Below, in pieces: positions 41,008-49,752 of a DNA stretch of 64,000 nucleotides; position 1 is the first letter of the stretch; every line of letters starts with the position of its first letter. The notes under the pieces are model-generated. The model searched no databases and was not told the DNA's origin. It saw only the letters and a program-made list of their open reading frames with translations. The stretch is taken from the NCBI RefSeq assembly GCF_030348765.1, contig NZ_JAUCEU010000007.1:3289501-3353500 (forward strand). The letters are read 5' to 3'. The DNA is from Neobacillus sp. CF12. Its GTDB lineage: Bacteria; Bacillota; Bacilli; Bacillales; Cytobacillaceae. Made by a program: the position numbers and the translations under genes.

Positions 41008-42873
41008 TTACGATGTAACTGCTTCTTTTTGAATGACCACTGTTTGTGTCCCAAGTGTAATAATCATTTCATCATGGGTAATATCAACATGGGGTACCAG
41101 ATCCCATTGACTTACTTCATTCTCACTGCCAGGTTCTCCAAACACTGCGTTTACCAGCCAGTGTGTGCCTGGCTTTAAGCTGCCTTTGACTGTAGGGATG
41201 ACCGTTCTTGGATTTATGAGATTTGTATTTGCATTCGCATAGACCAAATCCGGTTGGCCCTGTCCATAAATGCTTACAATACCGCTCGATCCCCAAGGTA
41301 ATTTCGCTAAACTTTCCTGCTTATTCAGAATGACCTCTGCCTTTTGGCCTTGATGTTCCTTATTTTCAAGTCCTAATGCAAATCCACCATCCGCATAATC
41401 TATAGCCCTGTTTGTCTCGATGCAATGAATACGAATATGCCAAGGTGCTCCGGCTACAAGCCACGTTTTTATATCGACATCTGCAAATGGCTTCCAATTG
41501 GTGTAAATAACATGTTCTGAAACACTAAAGTCCACACATGTTTTTTTACCTCTAAATAGATTGTCACACTCACTAATTGCTAACATGGAGTCAAATGCGC
41601 CTTGGGAAAGCCCCCAATCTGCTTTTTGTACGCTAAATCCAAATAGATTCGAGTAAGCAAATTTTTCATATTTGGCTCCTACATGCGGGTGTTCATTTGT
41701 GTGCTTATACCCAGCGTTAAATGCAACAGTATGACCTCGTTCCTCTTGCCTGCATACTATAAACCGTGGAGATTTTTGGACAATCTTCTCCTTTAAAGTC
41801 GGAAGAGGCTTTTCCTCTGCCTGCCAAAATGGATGCTCTTTTGGGAGTGCTAAAAACAAGAAAGTTTTTAGCGCCCAATACGGTGAACCGGATGCATTGT
41901 AATTTTCTGCCATTACCAAATTGGGATAACAATATCCAATCGTTAGCAGCCCATTGGAATCGAATATAGGCTGGTTAAACCACCAACGAAGGTTTCTTAG
42001 GATTAGCCCCTTTATTTCCCCTAGTGAAAAAGGCTCTACCCCAGCGTAAACGAGGGCGCTCCAAAAGGCAGATTGTGAGAATCGGTAAGCTAGACTTCTG
42101 CCATAGGGAAGTGCTGAACCATCTTTTGAAAACCAATAGATAAAATCCTTGGCAAATGTCGCTGCCCTGTTTCTATACTTCTCTGCCCTTTTTGGATCAT
42201 CCTTATCCATTAGTTTCGCATAAAGCAAACTATAAAAATGAATGGCAAACGGAACATAATAATCACAGTGAGCATCAAGTCCGTCAGCATACCAGCCTTC
42301 CTCTAGATAAAACTCATCAAGTCTGTCTAGATTCTTATTTACATTTTCCCGATCATAAGGTAATCCCACTGCCTTAAAACCGAGGTTAACCAGTATTGGG
42401 AAAAACAGCCAATTACAATCATAAACGCTAATACGATTAATTTGGTTCAGCCAGGCAAAAAAGTTAGCCTTTTCCTCATCAGTAAGCGGGTCCCAAACTT
42501 TTTCAGGCACTAGTGCAAGTGCATATCCATATGCGGCCATCTCAACTGCGCGCTGATCAAAGTCAGTAATGTTTCCCCAATATTCTTCATGAGCAGGGTC
42601 AGTCCCGTTCTTTATTCCTTTTAAGCACAGCTCCCATACTTCTGAACTTTCTCCGCCAGCAAGCAAAGGAACCAAACCCCAAAGCACTCGAGAGAAACCT
42701 TCTAAACCCGCAATATCATCAGAGTAACTGGCACCCGTGTTTCCAATTTCCAGACGGGCTCTGTCTTTACTGTAAAATGGTTTCAAAGGATGTACAATTT
42801 GCTTAACGGCTTCTATCAAATCTTCTCGGGATTTGAGTGGATTCTTTTGTATCGGTAAATCAACTTTTAACAT
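41008..42873 (-). CDS. DUF2264 protein, possible GH154-type beta-glucuronidase
   Basis: 621 residues, no signal peptide. The whole length matches DUF2264, an alpha/alpha-barrel family: GASYSDDIAGLEGFSRVLWG near the N-terminus, DCNWLFFPILVNLGF, DGLDAHCDYYVPFAIHFYSLLY and DGSALPYGRSLAYRFSQSAFW in the middle. To my knowledge DUF2264 includes the beta-glucuronidases now called GH154, found in Bacteroides arabinogalactan loci; I hold that link with moderate confidence. The last gene of an operon with a GH88 hydrolase (17-bp gap), a heparinase-like lyase and two permeases, it is well placed to remove uronic acid from imported oligosaccharides. A role on other uronates is possible. Confidence 0.78.
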   Translation of the reverse strand: MLKVDLPIQKNPLKSREDLIEAVKQIVHPLKPFYSKDRARLEIGNTGASYSDDIAGLEGFSRVLWGLVPLLAGGESSEVWELCLKGIKNGTDPAHEEYWGNITDFDQRAVEMAAYGYALALVPEKVWDPLTDEEKANFFAWLNQINRISVYDCNWLFFPILVNLGFKAVGLPYDRENVNKNLDRLDEFYLEEGWYADGLDAHCDYYVPFAIHFYSLLYAKLMDKDDPKRAEKYRNRAATFAKDFIYWFSKDGSALPYGRSLAYRFSQSAFWSALVYAGVEPFSLGEIKGLILRNLRWWFNQPIFDSNGLLTIGYCYPNLVMAENYNASGSPYWALKTFLFLALPKEHPFWQAEEKPLPTLKEKIVQKSPRFIVCRQEERGHTVAFNAGYKHTNEHPHVGAKYEKFAYSNLFGFSVQKADWGLSQGAFDSMLAISECDNLFRGKKTCVDFSVSEHVIYTNWKPFADVDIKTWLVAGAPWHIRIHCIETNRAIDYADGGFALGLENKEHQGQKAEVILNKQESLAKLPWGSSGIVSIYGQGQPDLVYANANTNLINPRTVIPTVKGSLKPGTHWLVNAVFGEPGSENEVSQWDLVPHVDITHDEMIITLGTQTVVIQKEAVTS

Positions 42874-42890
42874 ACTAGGGTACCTGCTTT

Positions 42891-44015
42891 CTACCAGAAT
42901 AATTCCTTGTAACCTCTTAATCTAGCAAGTCCTTCGACAAAGTAATAATCACCGTAAATCAACGGATTATTCATATACTTCTGTTCTGGAAAATGGCTTG
43001 TTCCCTGTAAAACCAATCCTTCTTCTGTGCCTTCCCAGTCACCATAATTTTTATAAAGGGATTCAAGAATTCTTTCTCCAACTCTTTGATAAATTGGAGC
43101 CTCTGCCGCGTTCACTTTATCTGCTAGTAATAGGAGACCACAGGCTGCAATGGCACCTGCAGAAGAATCCCTTGGAGAGTCAACATCAGCTGGTAGGAGG
43201 AAATCCCAAACCGGAACATAATCCTCTGGTAAATGGGAGATAAAGAAATGTGCCACTCTTTTTGCACTTTCCAAGTATTTAACTTCCCCTGTGTAGTGGT
43301 AGCTCAAAGTTAATCCATAAATGGCCCATGCGTTCCCTCTTGACCATGCTGAATCAGGACTATACCCCTGCCCGCCAAGCGCCTCAATTCTTTCCCCGCT
43401 TTCTGGATCAAATCGGACAATATGATGGACTGCTCCATCACTTCGAATAAAGTGGTTTAATACCATTTCCGCATGTCTTTTAGCAACACTCTTAAACCTA
43501 GGGTCACCTGTTTCCTCAGACGCCCAATAGAGGAGCGGCAGGTTCATCATACAGTCAATAATTGCTACACCGCTGTTGTCTTCCCCTTCTGTCCATGGGT
43601 TCCAGGCACGTATGTAGTTACCATTTACATTAAATCTGCCCATTAATAGATTTGCTGCCAATAAAGCACGCCGTTTCGAATTCTCATTACCTAGAAGTTT
43701 ATAGTGAGCTACGCTTGTTAATGTCCACATAAAGCCCATATCATGGTCTAGGCGGTAATAGTCTTGTTGAACAGCATCAAGCTTTTCTTCACATTCAACT
43801 GCCAACTGCTTTAATTCTTTGTTTTTACTCTCTCGATATAATTGCCATAGCAATCCTGGCCAAAACCCAGCTGTCCACCAATATGGTTCCGCAAGAACAT
43901 ATTGACCGTTTTCACTTGCGTGAGGGAAATTTGCCCCTATTCTTTTGCTTGTTCTTTCTACTTTTTCATTCACCTTCTGCCAGGCATCATGTACCCATTG
44001 CGGTTGTTCTGTCAT
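42891..44015 (-). CDS. Unsaturated glucuronyl hydrolase, GH88
   Basis: 374 residues, close to the 377 typical of bacterial UGL. It hydrolyses the 4,5-unsaturated uronic acid left at the non-reducing end by polysaccharide lyases. GH88 markers are DHDMGFMW (Asp92), the catalytic-type Asp in AIIDCMMNLPLLYWA (about Asp154) and GGQGYSPDSAWSRGNAWAIYGL. The ATG at 44015 has AGGGTGG upstream; a GTG three codons earlier is less likely. It follows the lyase gene by 14 bases, exactly the pairing of a lyase and the enzyme that clears its product. GH105 is a related alternative, but the length and motifs favour GH88. Confidence 0.9.
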   Translation of the reverse strand: MTEQPQWVHDAWQKVNEKVERTSKRIGANFPHASENGQYVLAEPYWWTAGFWPGLLWQLYRESKNKELKQLAVECEEKLDAVQQDYYRLDHDMGFMWTLTSVAHYKLLGNENSKRRALLAANLLMGRFNVNGNYIRAWNPWTEGEDNSGVAIIDCMMNLPLLYWASEETGDPRFKSVAKRHAEMVLNHFIRSDGAVHHIVRFDPESGERIEALGGQGYSPDSAWSRGNAWAIYGLTLSYHYTGEVKYLESAKRVAHFFISHLPEDYVPVWDFLLPADVDSPRDSSAGAIAACGLLLLADKVNAAEAPIYQRVGERILESLYKNYGDWEGTEEGLVLQGTSHFPEQKYMNNPLIYGDYYFVEGLARLRGYKELFW

Positions 44016-44029
44016 ATTCTCCACCCTAT

Positions 44030-45856
44030 CTACTCAAATTGGAATAGTAATTGCACCTTACACTCTTTAACCGGGTTCAATACGGTAAAGTCAAGCGCAT
44101 AGTTCTCTTCCATATTCCCGAAATGATTGATAAAATTTAACTTCTTTACTTCCAAATAAAGCAGTCTGCTATCATATTGAATGCTCAGCCTCTGGTTTCC
44201 TTCTAGAATCACTTCATTCTCTTTTTCCGTTATCTTCAAAGCTGGAGTAATCAGTCTCTCCATTATGGATACGGGCTGGTCACTGAAAGAATAGATATCC
44301 TCTACGATCAGCTTTGGCTGATTCATTTTCACCCACGTAAACTTTCGAGTTAAACGTTGAAGGATCTCCAATTCATATGCTTTTGCCAGGTCTAATTCAA
44401 AGACATCTTCTTCCCTGCCTACATCTGCCTGAAGAATTCTAGCCTGCCTTAATGAACCTTCTTCCTGAAATTGATGGTTGATAATCGGAACTGAATGCCC
44501 CTGAGATCCATTACATAAAAACGTATAACGTTTCTCACTAAAATAATCTTTATTATATAAACCACTGCCTAAATCCTTAAAGAATACTTCATTGTTTCCT
44601 TGGAGGATAAAATGACCAATATCATTATGATTGTGTGGTTCGTTGTTATTTCCACCCTTTGCAGCAAAAGAGAAGCTTCCGAATTTTGTTTGGTGCCGTG
44701 AAATAAACCATTGTGAATCTTTGAAAAAACGGCTTCCATTCTCCCATGGTTGATCCGGAAGTGTTTCATCAAACCATAAAAGGTTCCGAATTGCCGGTGC
44801 CCATCTGCCGCAATGATCTGCAGTAAATTTAGCACGGAGTTTTCTTTCCGGGATTTCAAAGTCCTCATAGACTTTGCTTAAATAATGACTCATTCCTAAA
44901 AATACAGAAGCGGTTGGTAGTGCATCCGAAAAGTTAACCACTTGATTCTGATACAGAAAACACCTTTGTTGAAAGAGAGCGATTTGGTGTATCTTTTCAC
45001 TAGTAAATAAATCCAGTTTCCCACCAGTTTTCTTTCTTAATAAATCCGCAAAATAGACATAATATCCAAAGCCATATTGCCAATAACCATAGCCTTCAAG
45101 GCAAACACCATCGTTGCTGAAGCCTTTTAAATAGCAGTCCATGGCAGGCAGAACCCGCTCTAAAATAAGGGAGAGTTCCTTAGAATCTTCGATTAAATGC
45201 ATGGCAGCAGCACCAATTGCCCCTGCACATACAGCCGCCCAGTTATGCTCCTGTGTTTCCCATTCATATTTCGTTGTATGGAAGGGCCGAAACACTCGTT
45301 TATACACTTCTACATAAATGCGCTTACGTATTAATGGATCTAAAACGTCTTCCGTAAGCTTAAGTATCTCTGCTAAGGCAAAAGCTGTTTCAGCAGAAAA
45401 TAAATCAATACTATCATTTTCAACACTATGTTTTTCGAGCGAACAGTTGATACTCGTGGATGTTTCTGGGCTATTTTTTAAATGGGCCGGCAGACACCAG
45501 GAATACTCATTACAAATAGACCAAATAATGTTTTCTAGTGCCGCAACATACTCCTTGTTCTCTGGTTCAAGCAAAACCATTATTGCAAAGGTTGTAAGGC
45601 GATGTCTTTTTTGAAAGTAAACCTTTTCAAATTCAAGCCTCGAGCCATTCTCTGTAAATATCCTGAAAAACGAATACGTCAACTCTTGCTCTGCTTCCTG
45701 CAGCAGCCGCTCTCCCTCAACACGTATCTCTTCAATAAGAAGATTAAATTCAGGATTAGCAGCTGCGTTTCTCCACCATTCTGTTTTTTCTTCTGTAGTA
45801 GAGAATAACAGTGGCGTCTCAGAAACTAGCAAATTTTTTATATCATTTGAAATCAA
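44030..45856 (-). CDS. Heparinase II/III-family polysaccharide or oligosaccharide lyase
   Basis: 608 residues without a signal peptide. An N-terminal alpha/alpha toroid (EWETQEHNWAAVCAGAIGAAAMHL, LEGYGYWQYGFGYYVYFADL) is followed by a beta-sandwich beginning FGSFSFAAKGGNNNEPHNHNDIGHFIL, which contains the conserved Asn-His-Asn-Asp stretch of Hepar_II_III enzymes. These lyases cut next to uronic acids by beta-elimination; heparin, chondroitin, alginate and rhamnosyl-glucuronate substrates are known in the wider group. The start is a TTG at 45856 with AAGGAGG nine bases upstream. Located between the permeases and GH88, it acts on imported oligomers. Its exact PL family cannot be fixed by eye. 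Confidence 0.85.
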   Translation of the reverse strand: MISNDIKNLLVSETPLLFSTTEEKTEWWRNAAANPEFNLLIEEIRVEGERLLQEAEQELTYSFFRIFTENGSRLEFEKVYFQKRHRLTTFAIMVLLEPENKEYVAALENIIWSICNEYSWCLPAHLKNSPETSTSINCSLEKHSVENDSIDLFSAETAFALAEILKLTEDVLDPLIRKRIYVEVYKRVFRPFHTTKYEWETQEHNWAAVCAGAIGAAAMHLIEDSKELSLILERVLPAMDCYLKGFSNDGVCLEGYGYWQYGFGYYVYFADLLRKKTGGKLDLFTSEKIHQIALFQQRCFLYQNQVVNFSDALPTASVFLGMSHYLSKVYEDFEIPERKLRAKFTADHCGRWAPAIRNLLWFDETLPDQPWENGSRFFKDSQWFISRHQTKFGSFSFAAKGGNNNEPHNHNDIGHFILQGNNEVFFKDLGSGLYNKDYFSEKRYTFLCNGSQGHSVPIINHQFQEEGSLRQARILQADVGREEDVFELDLAKAYELEILQRLTRKFTWVKMNQPKLIVEDIYSFSDQPVSIMERLITPALKITEKENEVILEGNQRLSIQYDSRLLYLEVKKLNFINHFGNMEENYALDFTVLNPVKECKVQLLFQFE

Positions 45857-45870
45857 TGATTTCTACCTCC

Positions 45871-46704
45871 TTACCCTTTGACTCCTCCTAATGCAATTCC
45901 TTCAATTACCTGTTTTTGTCCGATAATAAATACAATAACTAAAGGAAGAATGGCAGATACGGCAGCAGCCATAATCAAGGAGTAGAACTCACCATTAATG
46001 GTTGTAAATTTCTGCATGGCAATCTGAATCGTTAATAAACTATCCGTACGTAAGAAGATAAGTGGATTTTGATAGTCATTCCACGTCCAAATGAAACGAA
46101 GAATACCATAAGTCGCAATGGCCGGTTTCACGATTGGCAATGCAATCGACCAAAAGATTCTCCAGTGACCAGCACCATCTATTTTTGCTGCTTCAATATA
46201 ATCGTTATGAATACTAATAAAAAATTGTCTTAACATAAATGTCCCTAATACACTGAAACTTCCAAGCATGATTAGTCCAAAGTGGCTGTCGAATAAACCA
46301 ATCTTTCGGAATAAAATGAACTGCGGCACAAGAATCGCTTGTGGCGGCACCATATATGTTGCAAGTACAATCATAAAAAGGAATTTTCCAAACGGAAACT
46401 TAACTTTTGAAAACCCATAGGCCGCAAGAGCTGAAACTACCACTGAAACGCATGTTGTGATAACCGTTACTTTTATCGTATTCCAGTAATAGACATAAAA
46501 TGGATAGTCTCCAAACCATACTTCCTTATAGTTGTTGAAACCATTCGATCTTTCCGGAATCCATTGAATCGGAAATTTAAAAACATCTGCTTCAATTTTA
46601 AAAGATGTTGAAAGCATCCACACAAACGGCAAAAGGAACAAAACGCTGCAGACAAGCATAACAACAGTAATAATACCTTTTCTAATCATTATTGAATTCG
46701 CCAT
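45871..46704 (-). CDS. Sugar ABC transporter permease (LplC/MalG class)
   Basis: 277 residues, six membrane spans, CUT1 family. The EAA loop is DYIEAAKIDGAGHWRIFWSIALPIV, and the C-terminus IALGGVKG is characteristic. It starts at an ATG after a GGAGGGG site, 12 bases downstream of the partner permease, and is followed 14 bases later by the lyase gene. With no ATPase in the operon it presumably shares an MsmX-like ATPase. Expected cargo: uronic-acid-containing oligosaccharides. Confidence 0.92.
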   Translation of the reverse strand: MANSIMIRKGIITVVMLVCSVLFLLPFVWMLSTSFKIEADVFKFPIQWIPERSNGFNNYKEVWFGDYPFYVYYWNTIKVTVITTCVSVVVSALAAYGFSKVKFPFGKFLFMIVLATYMVPPQAILVPQFILFRKIGLFDSHFGLIMLGSFSVLGTFMLRQFFISIHNDYIEAAKIDGAGHWRIFWSIALPIVKPAIATYGILRFIWTWNDYQNPLIFLRTDSLLTIQIAMQKFTTINGEFYSLIMAAAVSAILPLVIVFIIGQKQVIEGIALGGVKG

Positions 46705-46716
46705 TGTTTCCCCTCC

Positions 46717-47661
46717 TTAATAATTCACCCATTTTTTCTGTCCGATCCATTGGAAAACGGTAATTCCGAATACAACGATGAATAGGACGACAGCCATGGC
46801 AGAAGCATAGCCAATCTTCAAGTTCACGAAAGCAGTATCATATAAATTCCAAACAATCATAGAGGTAGAGTTCATTGGTCCGCCTTTTGTTAATACAGCA
46901 ATCAAGTCAAAAACCTTAAAGGTAGAAATGATACCGGTAATAAATAAGAAGAAGGATGTAGGAGAAATTAGTGGTAAAGTAATATTTCTGAACTTCACCC
47001 ATGCATTTGCCCCATCAATATCGGCTGCCTCGTACAAATCTCTTGGAATTGATTGTAGACCTGCTAGATAGATAATCATGTTAAAACCAATTGAAATCCA
47101 AATTTGGATAATCATTATCGAAATAAGCGCGAAGTTAGGATCTGCAATCCATAATGGAGGATTTTCAATCCCTAATGACTTTAGCACCTGGTTAATCGGA
47201 CCAGCGGATGGATGGAATAAAACCTGCCATACCACTGCAATTGCCACAACACTTGAGATATACGGCATGAAAAACGCTACTTTAAAAAAGCCCTTCATAT
47301 AAACATTTTTGTCAATTGTAATCGCTATCAACAATGAGATTGCCATACAAATCGGTACGGTTAAAACGAAAATGGCATTATTTCGCAATGATTTTAAGAA
47401 AACAGTATCTTCAAATAATCTTGTGAAGTTATCAAAGCCAACCCACTTTAGCTGTGAAAGGGGGGTGATGAAACTCCAATCCGCAAAGCTTAGCGCAAAT
47501 GTTGCAAAAATGGGGAGTAGTACAAGGATTGAAACACCTATGAGCATTGGGGATACAAAAAACAAGCCAACCAAATTTTCATTTTTCTCTTTGACTTTTT
47601 TTATCTTTCCTGTTTCTTCTACAACCTTTACAGGTGTGGTGAGTTCTGTTTTAACACTCAT
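46717..47661 (-). CDS. Sugar ABC transporter permease (LplB/MalF class)
   Basis: 314 residues. A polar 35-residue N-terminus is followed by six spans. The EAA motif is DLYEAADIDGANAWVKFRNITLPLI. I prefer the ATG at 47661, six bases after AGGTG, over the GTG at 47670. It is the first gene of the permease-lyase-GH88-DUF2264 operon. Upstream (47671-47768) a TATAAT-like -10 (47697-47692, minus) lacks a good -35, as expected for an activator-dependent promoter. Beyond that lies repeat copy B and the terminator of the regulator gene. So this operon is probably transcribed separately from its own YesN/YesM/binding-protein genes. Confidence 0.92.
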   Translation of the reverse strand: MSVKTELTTPVKVVEETGKIKKVKEKNENLVGLFFVSPMLIGVSILVLLPIFATFALSFADWSFITPLSQLKWVGFDNFTRLFEDTVFLKSLRNNAIFVLTVPICMAISLLIAITIDKNVYMKGFFKVAFFMPYISSVVAIAVVWQVLFHPSAGPINQVLKSLGIENPPLWIADPNFALISIMIIQIWISIGFNMIIYLAGLQSIPRDLYEAADIDGANAWVKFRNITLPLISPTSFFLFITGIISTFKVFDLIAVLTKGGPMNSTSMIVWNLYDTAFVNLKIGYASAMAVVLFIVVFGITVFQWIGQKKWVNY

Positions 47662-47768
47662 TTGATTCACCTCAATTTTTAGTATAGTTTTATTATAAAA
47701 TAGTAATAGATTTCTTTATTAACGGTATTTTGTTCTATATAACTACAATTTTGACTTCTTGAAAAATA

Positions 47769-48069
47769 GGCCGTGTTAATGGGTCAGTTGATTGGAGCTC
47801 CACTAAGGAAAGCTTCTTCGAATAACCACCGCAGTGACAGGCGGTCTATGCCTGTCGCGAGGCACTTCGCTTTCCGCAGGCGTTGCGGTGAGCCTCCTCG
47901 GCGCAAGCGTCTGTGGGGTCTCACCTGCTCCGTACTCCTGCAGGACATTGATTTTTACATCCTGAATACGCCCACGCACGAAGAAAATGCGATAGCATTT
48001 TCGAGGAGTCTTCGTGCCTTCCGCTCCAATCAACTGAGTGCCAAATCAACATATAGCTTTAACACAGCC
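47769..48069. repeat. Palindromic dispersed repeat, copy B (301 bp)
   Basis: Terminal inverted repeats GGCCGTGTTAA / TTAACACAGCC (one mismatch). An inner perfect 15-bp inverted pair TCAGTTGATTGGAGC (47784-47798) with its complement (48023-48037) is present. The GC-rich core closely resembles copy A, and a 33-bp block (47975-48007) is identical. About 70 extra bases near the left end (including a hairpin around 47838-47860) account for the size difference. A possible 6-bp target duplication AAAATA flanks it, but this is low-complexity sequence. It lies in the 477-bp gap between the permease and regulator genes, which holds no protein gene. Confidence 0.85.
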
Positions 48070-48079
48070 AAAATAGAAA

Positions 48080-48107
48080 AAGCCCAGTACCTTTTTGGTC
48101 TGGACTT
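48080..48107 (-). terminator. Terminator after the YesN gene
   Basis: Minus strand: AAGTCCAG pairs with CTGGGCTT (one mismatch), with an inner CC/GG extension, followed by TTTTTC. It lies 31 bases after the regulator stop, adjoining repeat B. Confidence 0.7.
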
Positions 48108-48138
48108 AAAACTAAATCTATTTGTTATAATCTAATTT

Positions 48139-49752
48139 CTATGACTTTCCGCCTCTGTATTCGATAGGTGTGACTCCTACGTAGTTTTTAAAGATTTTGA
48201 TAAAGTAGCTTTGATTATCGTATCCTAGCCGTTCACATATTTTCCCTACTGAGTCGGCGGTTTGTTCGAGCAGTTCTTTTGCTCTGTTAATCTTCATTTT
48301 GGTTACATACTCAACAAACGTCTCACCCACTTCTTTTTTAAACAAGCGGCTGAAATAACTTGGATTTAAATATAAGTGGCTTGATACTTCATCAAGGCTG
48401 ATTTTCTTTTCTATATTCACCGTAACATACTTAATGGCATCTAGGATTTCCTTGCGTTTTGTCTGCTCATATACTTCTTTGACAAATGACAGGATCGCCT
48501 TAAAATAATTGATCAGCCATGTTTTCAATTCATCGATAAATTGAATATCAAAAATCTCATTGTGCATATAATCAAACGTTTGCTGTGAACGAAATAACTG
48601 TAAGGCATGCAGCTTTACCCTTAAATCTAGTAATAATTTTAACACCCAATCCTTTACCAACTCGGGGGTAAATTGTCTTTCCTCCAAAAAGGCGACCCAT
48701 TTATTAACATATTCACTTATTCTAGATTCGTCTCGAAGCATTATGAGTTCCCTCATCTCTGCAGCCGCTTCATCATACTTAGAAAAAAGATCTTCCGTAG
48801 GTGCTTCTTTTGGTTCTTTCCGTTCAACAATCGTGCCAGGATTCAGATAAAAACTCTGATGGCTGCAATTTAAAAGTAGTAATAATTCCTGTTTAAACTC
48901 ATGCATGTTCGTGCAGCCATCACCTGTGATAAAAGAAAGTGTTATGTTTAATGATCGTTTTAATGCATGTTGAATCCTTTTCATACCTTCGCTTACATCA
49001 GAAAGCGCATTCCTTTTTAAAATTAAGGATGAAGGGAAAAAGAAAAATAGTTCCTTTGCTCCATGTTGGAAGTGGACGGAACCTGGATAGCAGCGTTCAA
49101 TCTCCTCTGCCACCACATTATTAATTGCAAAGTTCAAGGTATCCTCTGATAAATATAGCTCCTTTAATGTGCTGTAATTATGAATCATAGCCAAGGATCC
49201 AATATATCCACTTTGGTCTAGATGAATGCCTAAGGATTTGGCCTCTGCCAGCCAATTCATCTCGTTAATGTCTGGCTGCTCAATCGTTTTTTTTATGAAC
49301 CTTTCTTTCACACTTTCTTTATTTCGATCTAGCATATTCTGAATCTGTTGATGCCGGATCATTCGATTATTTTGTTTATCCAGTGTATCCTTAAATTTCT
49401 TGATTAAGTTACGTAAATCATCTGGATCAAAGGTATCCTTGACTAAGTAGTCCTGAACTTGAAGTTTCAATGCCTGCTGTGCGTATCCAAAATCTGCATG
49501 GCAAGATAAAATAGCAACTTTTAGATTTGGGTTTTGACTTTTTAACTTTTTCGTTAGCTCAATTCCATTCATTTTAGGCATACCAATATCCGTAATTAAA
49601 ATATCAGGCATTTCATCCATCGCTTTTTCAAAGGCACTGGCACCATTTTCGTGTGTACTTTGAAGTGATACACCCAGCTGTTCCCACTCTATCGTTTCGG
49701 ATAACAACTGTAATACTGGATAATCATCGTCAACTAGCATTACTTTGTACAT
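48139..49752 (-). CDS. AraC-type response regulator (YesN family) of the uronate-oligosaccharide system
   Basis: 537 residues. The receiver domain is standard (VMLVDDDYPV, phospho-acceptor in ILITDIGMPKMNG, YLVKDTFDPDD in place of the usual YLLKP), followed by a long helical middle region. A C-terminal AraC double helix-turn-helix ends the protein (LDEVSSHLYLNPSYFSRLFK; YDNQSYFIKIFKNYVGVTP). The ATG at 49752 overlaps the kinase gene by 23 bases, so the pair is translationally coupled. A terminator and the repeat follow. The probable target is the permease-lyase operon at 41.0-47.7 kb. The KD substitution at the late receiver position keeps the lysine. Confidence 0.92.
   Translation of the reverse strand: MYKVMLVDDDYPVLQLLSETIEWEQLGVSLQSTHENGASAFEKAMDEMPDILITDIGMPKMNGIELTKKLKSQNPNLKVAILSCHADFGYAQQALKLQVQDYLVKDTFDPDDLRNLIKKFKDTLDKQNNRMIRHQQIQNMLDRNKESVKERFIKKTIEQPDINEMNWLAEAKSLGIHLDQSGYIGSLAMIHNYSTLKELYLSEDTLNFAINNVVAEEIERCYPGSVHFQHGAKELFFFFPSSLILKRNALSDVSEGMKRIQHALKRSLNITLSFITGDGCTNMHEFKQELLLLLNCSHQSFYLNPGTIVERKEPKEAPTEDLFSKYDEAAAEMRELIMLRDESRISEYVNKWVAFLEERQFTPELVKDWVLKLLLDLRVKLHALQLFRSQQTFDYMHNEIFDIQFIDELKTWLINYFKAILSFVKEVYEQTKRKEILDAIKYVTVNIEKKISLDEVSSHLYLNPSYFSRLFKKEVGETFVEYVTKMKINRAKELLEQTADSVGKICERLGYDNQSYFIKIFKNYVGVTPIEYRGGKS

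Noticed and set aside
41008..45856. Interpretation as a heparin or glycosaminoglycan locus only
   Set aside because: No sulfatase gene is present and the surrounding genes are galactan-oriented; kept as an alternative, not the main reading.
47762..48075. AAAATA on both sides of repeat B as proof of recent transposition
   Set aside because: The flanks are A-rich, so a 6-base match is weak; copy A shows no clear duplication and no transposase is present.
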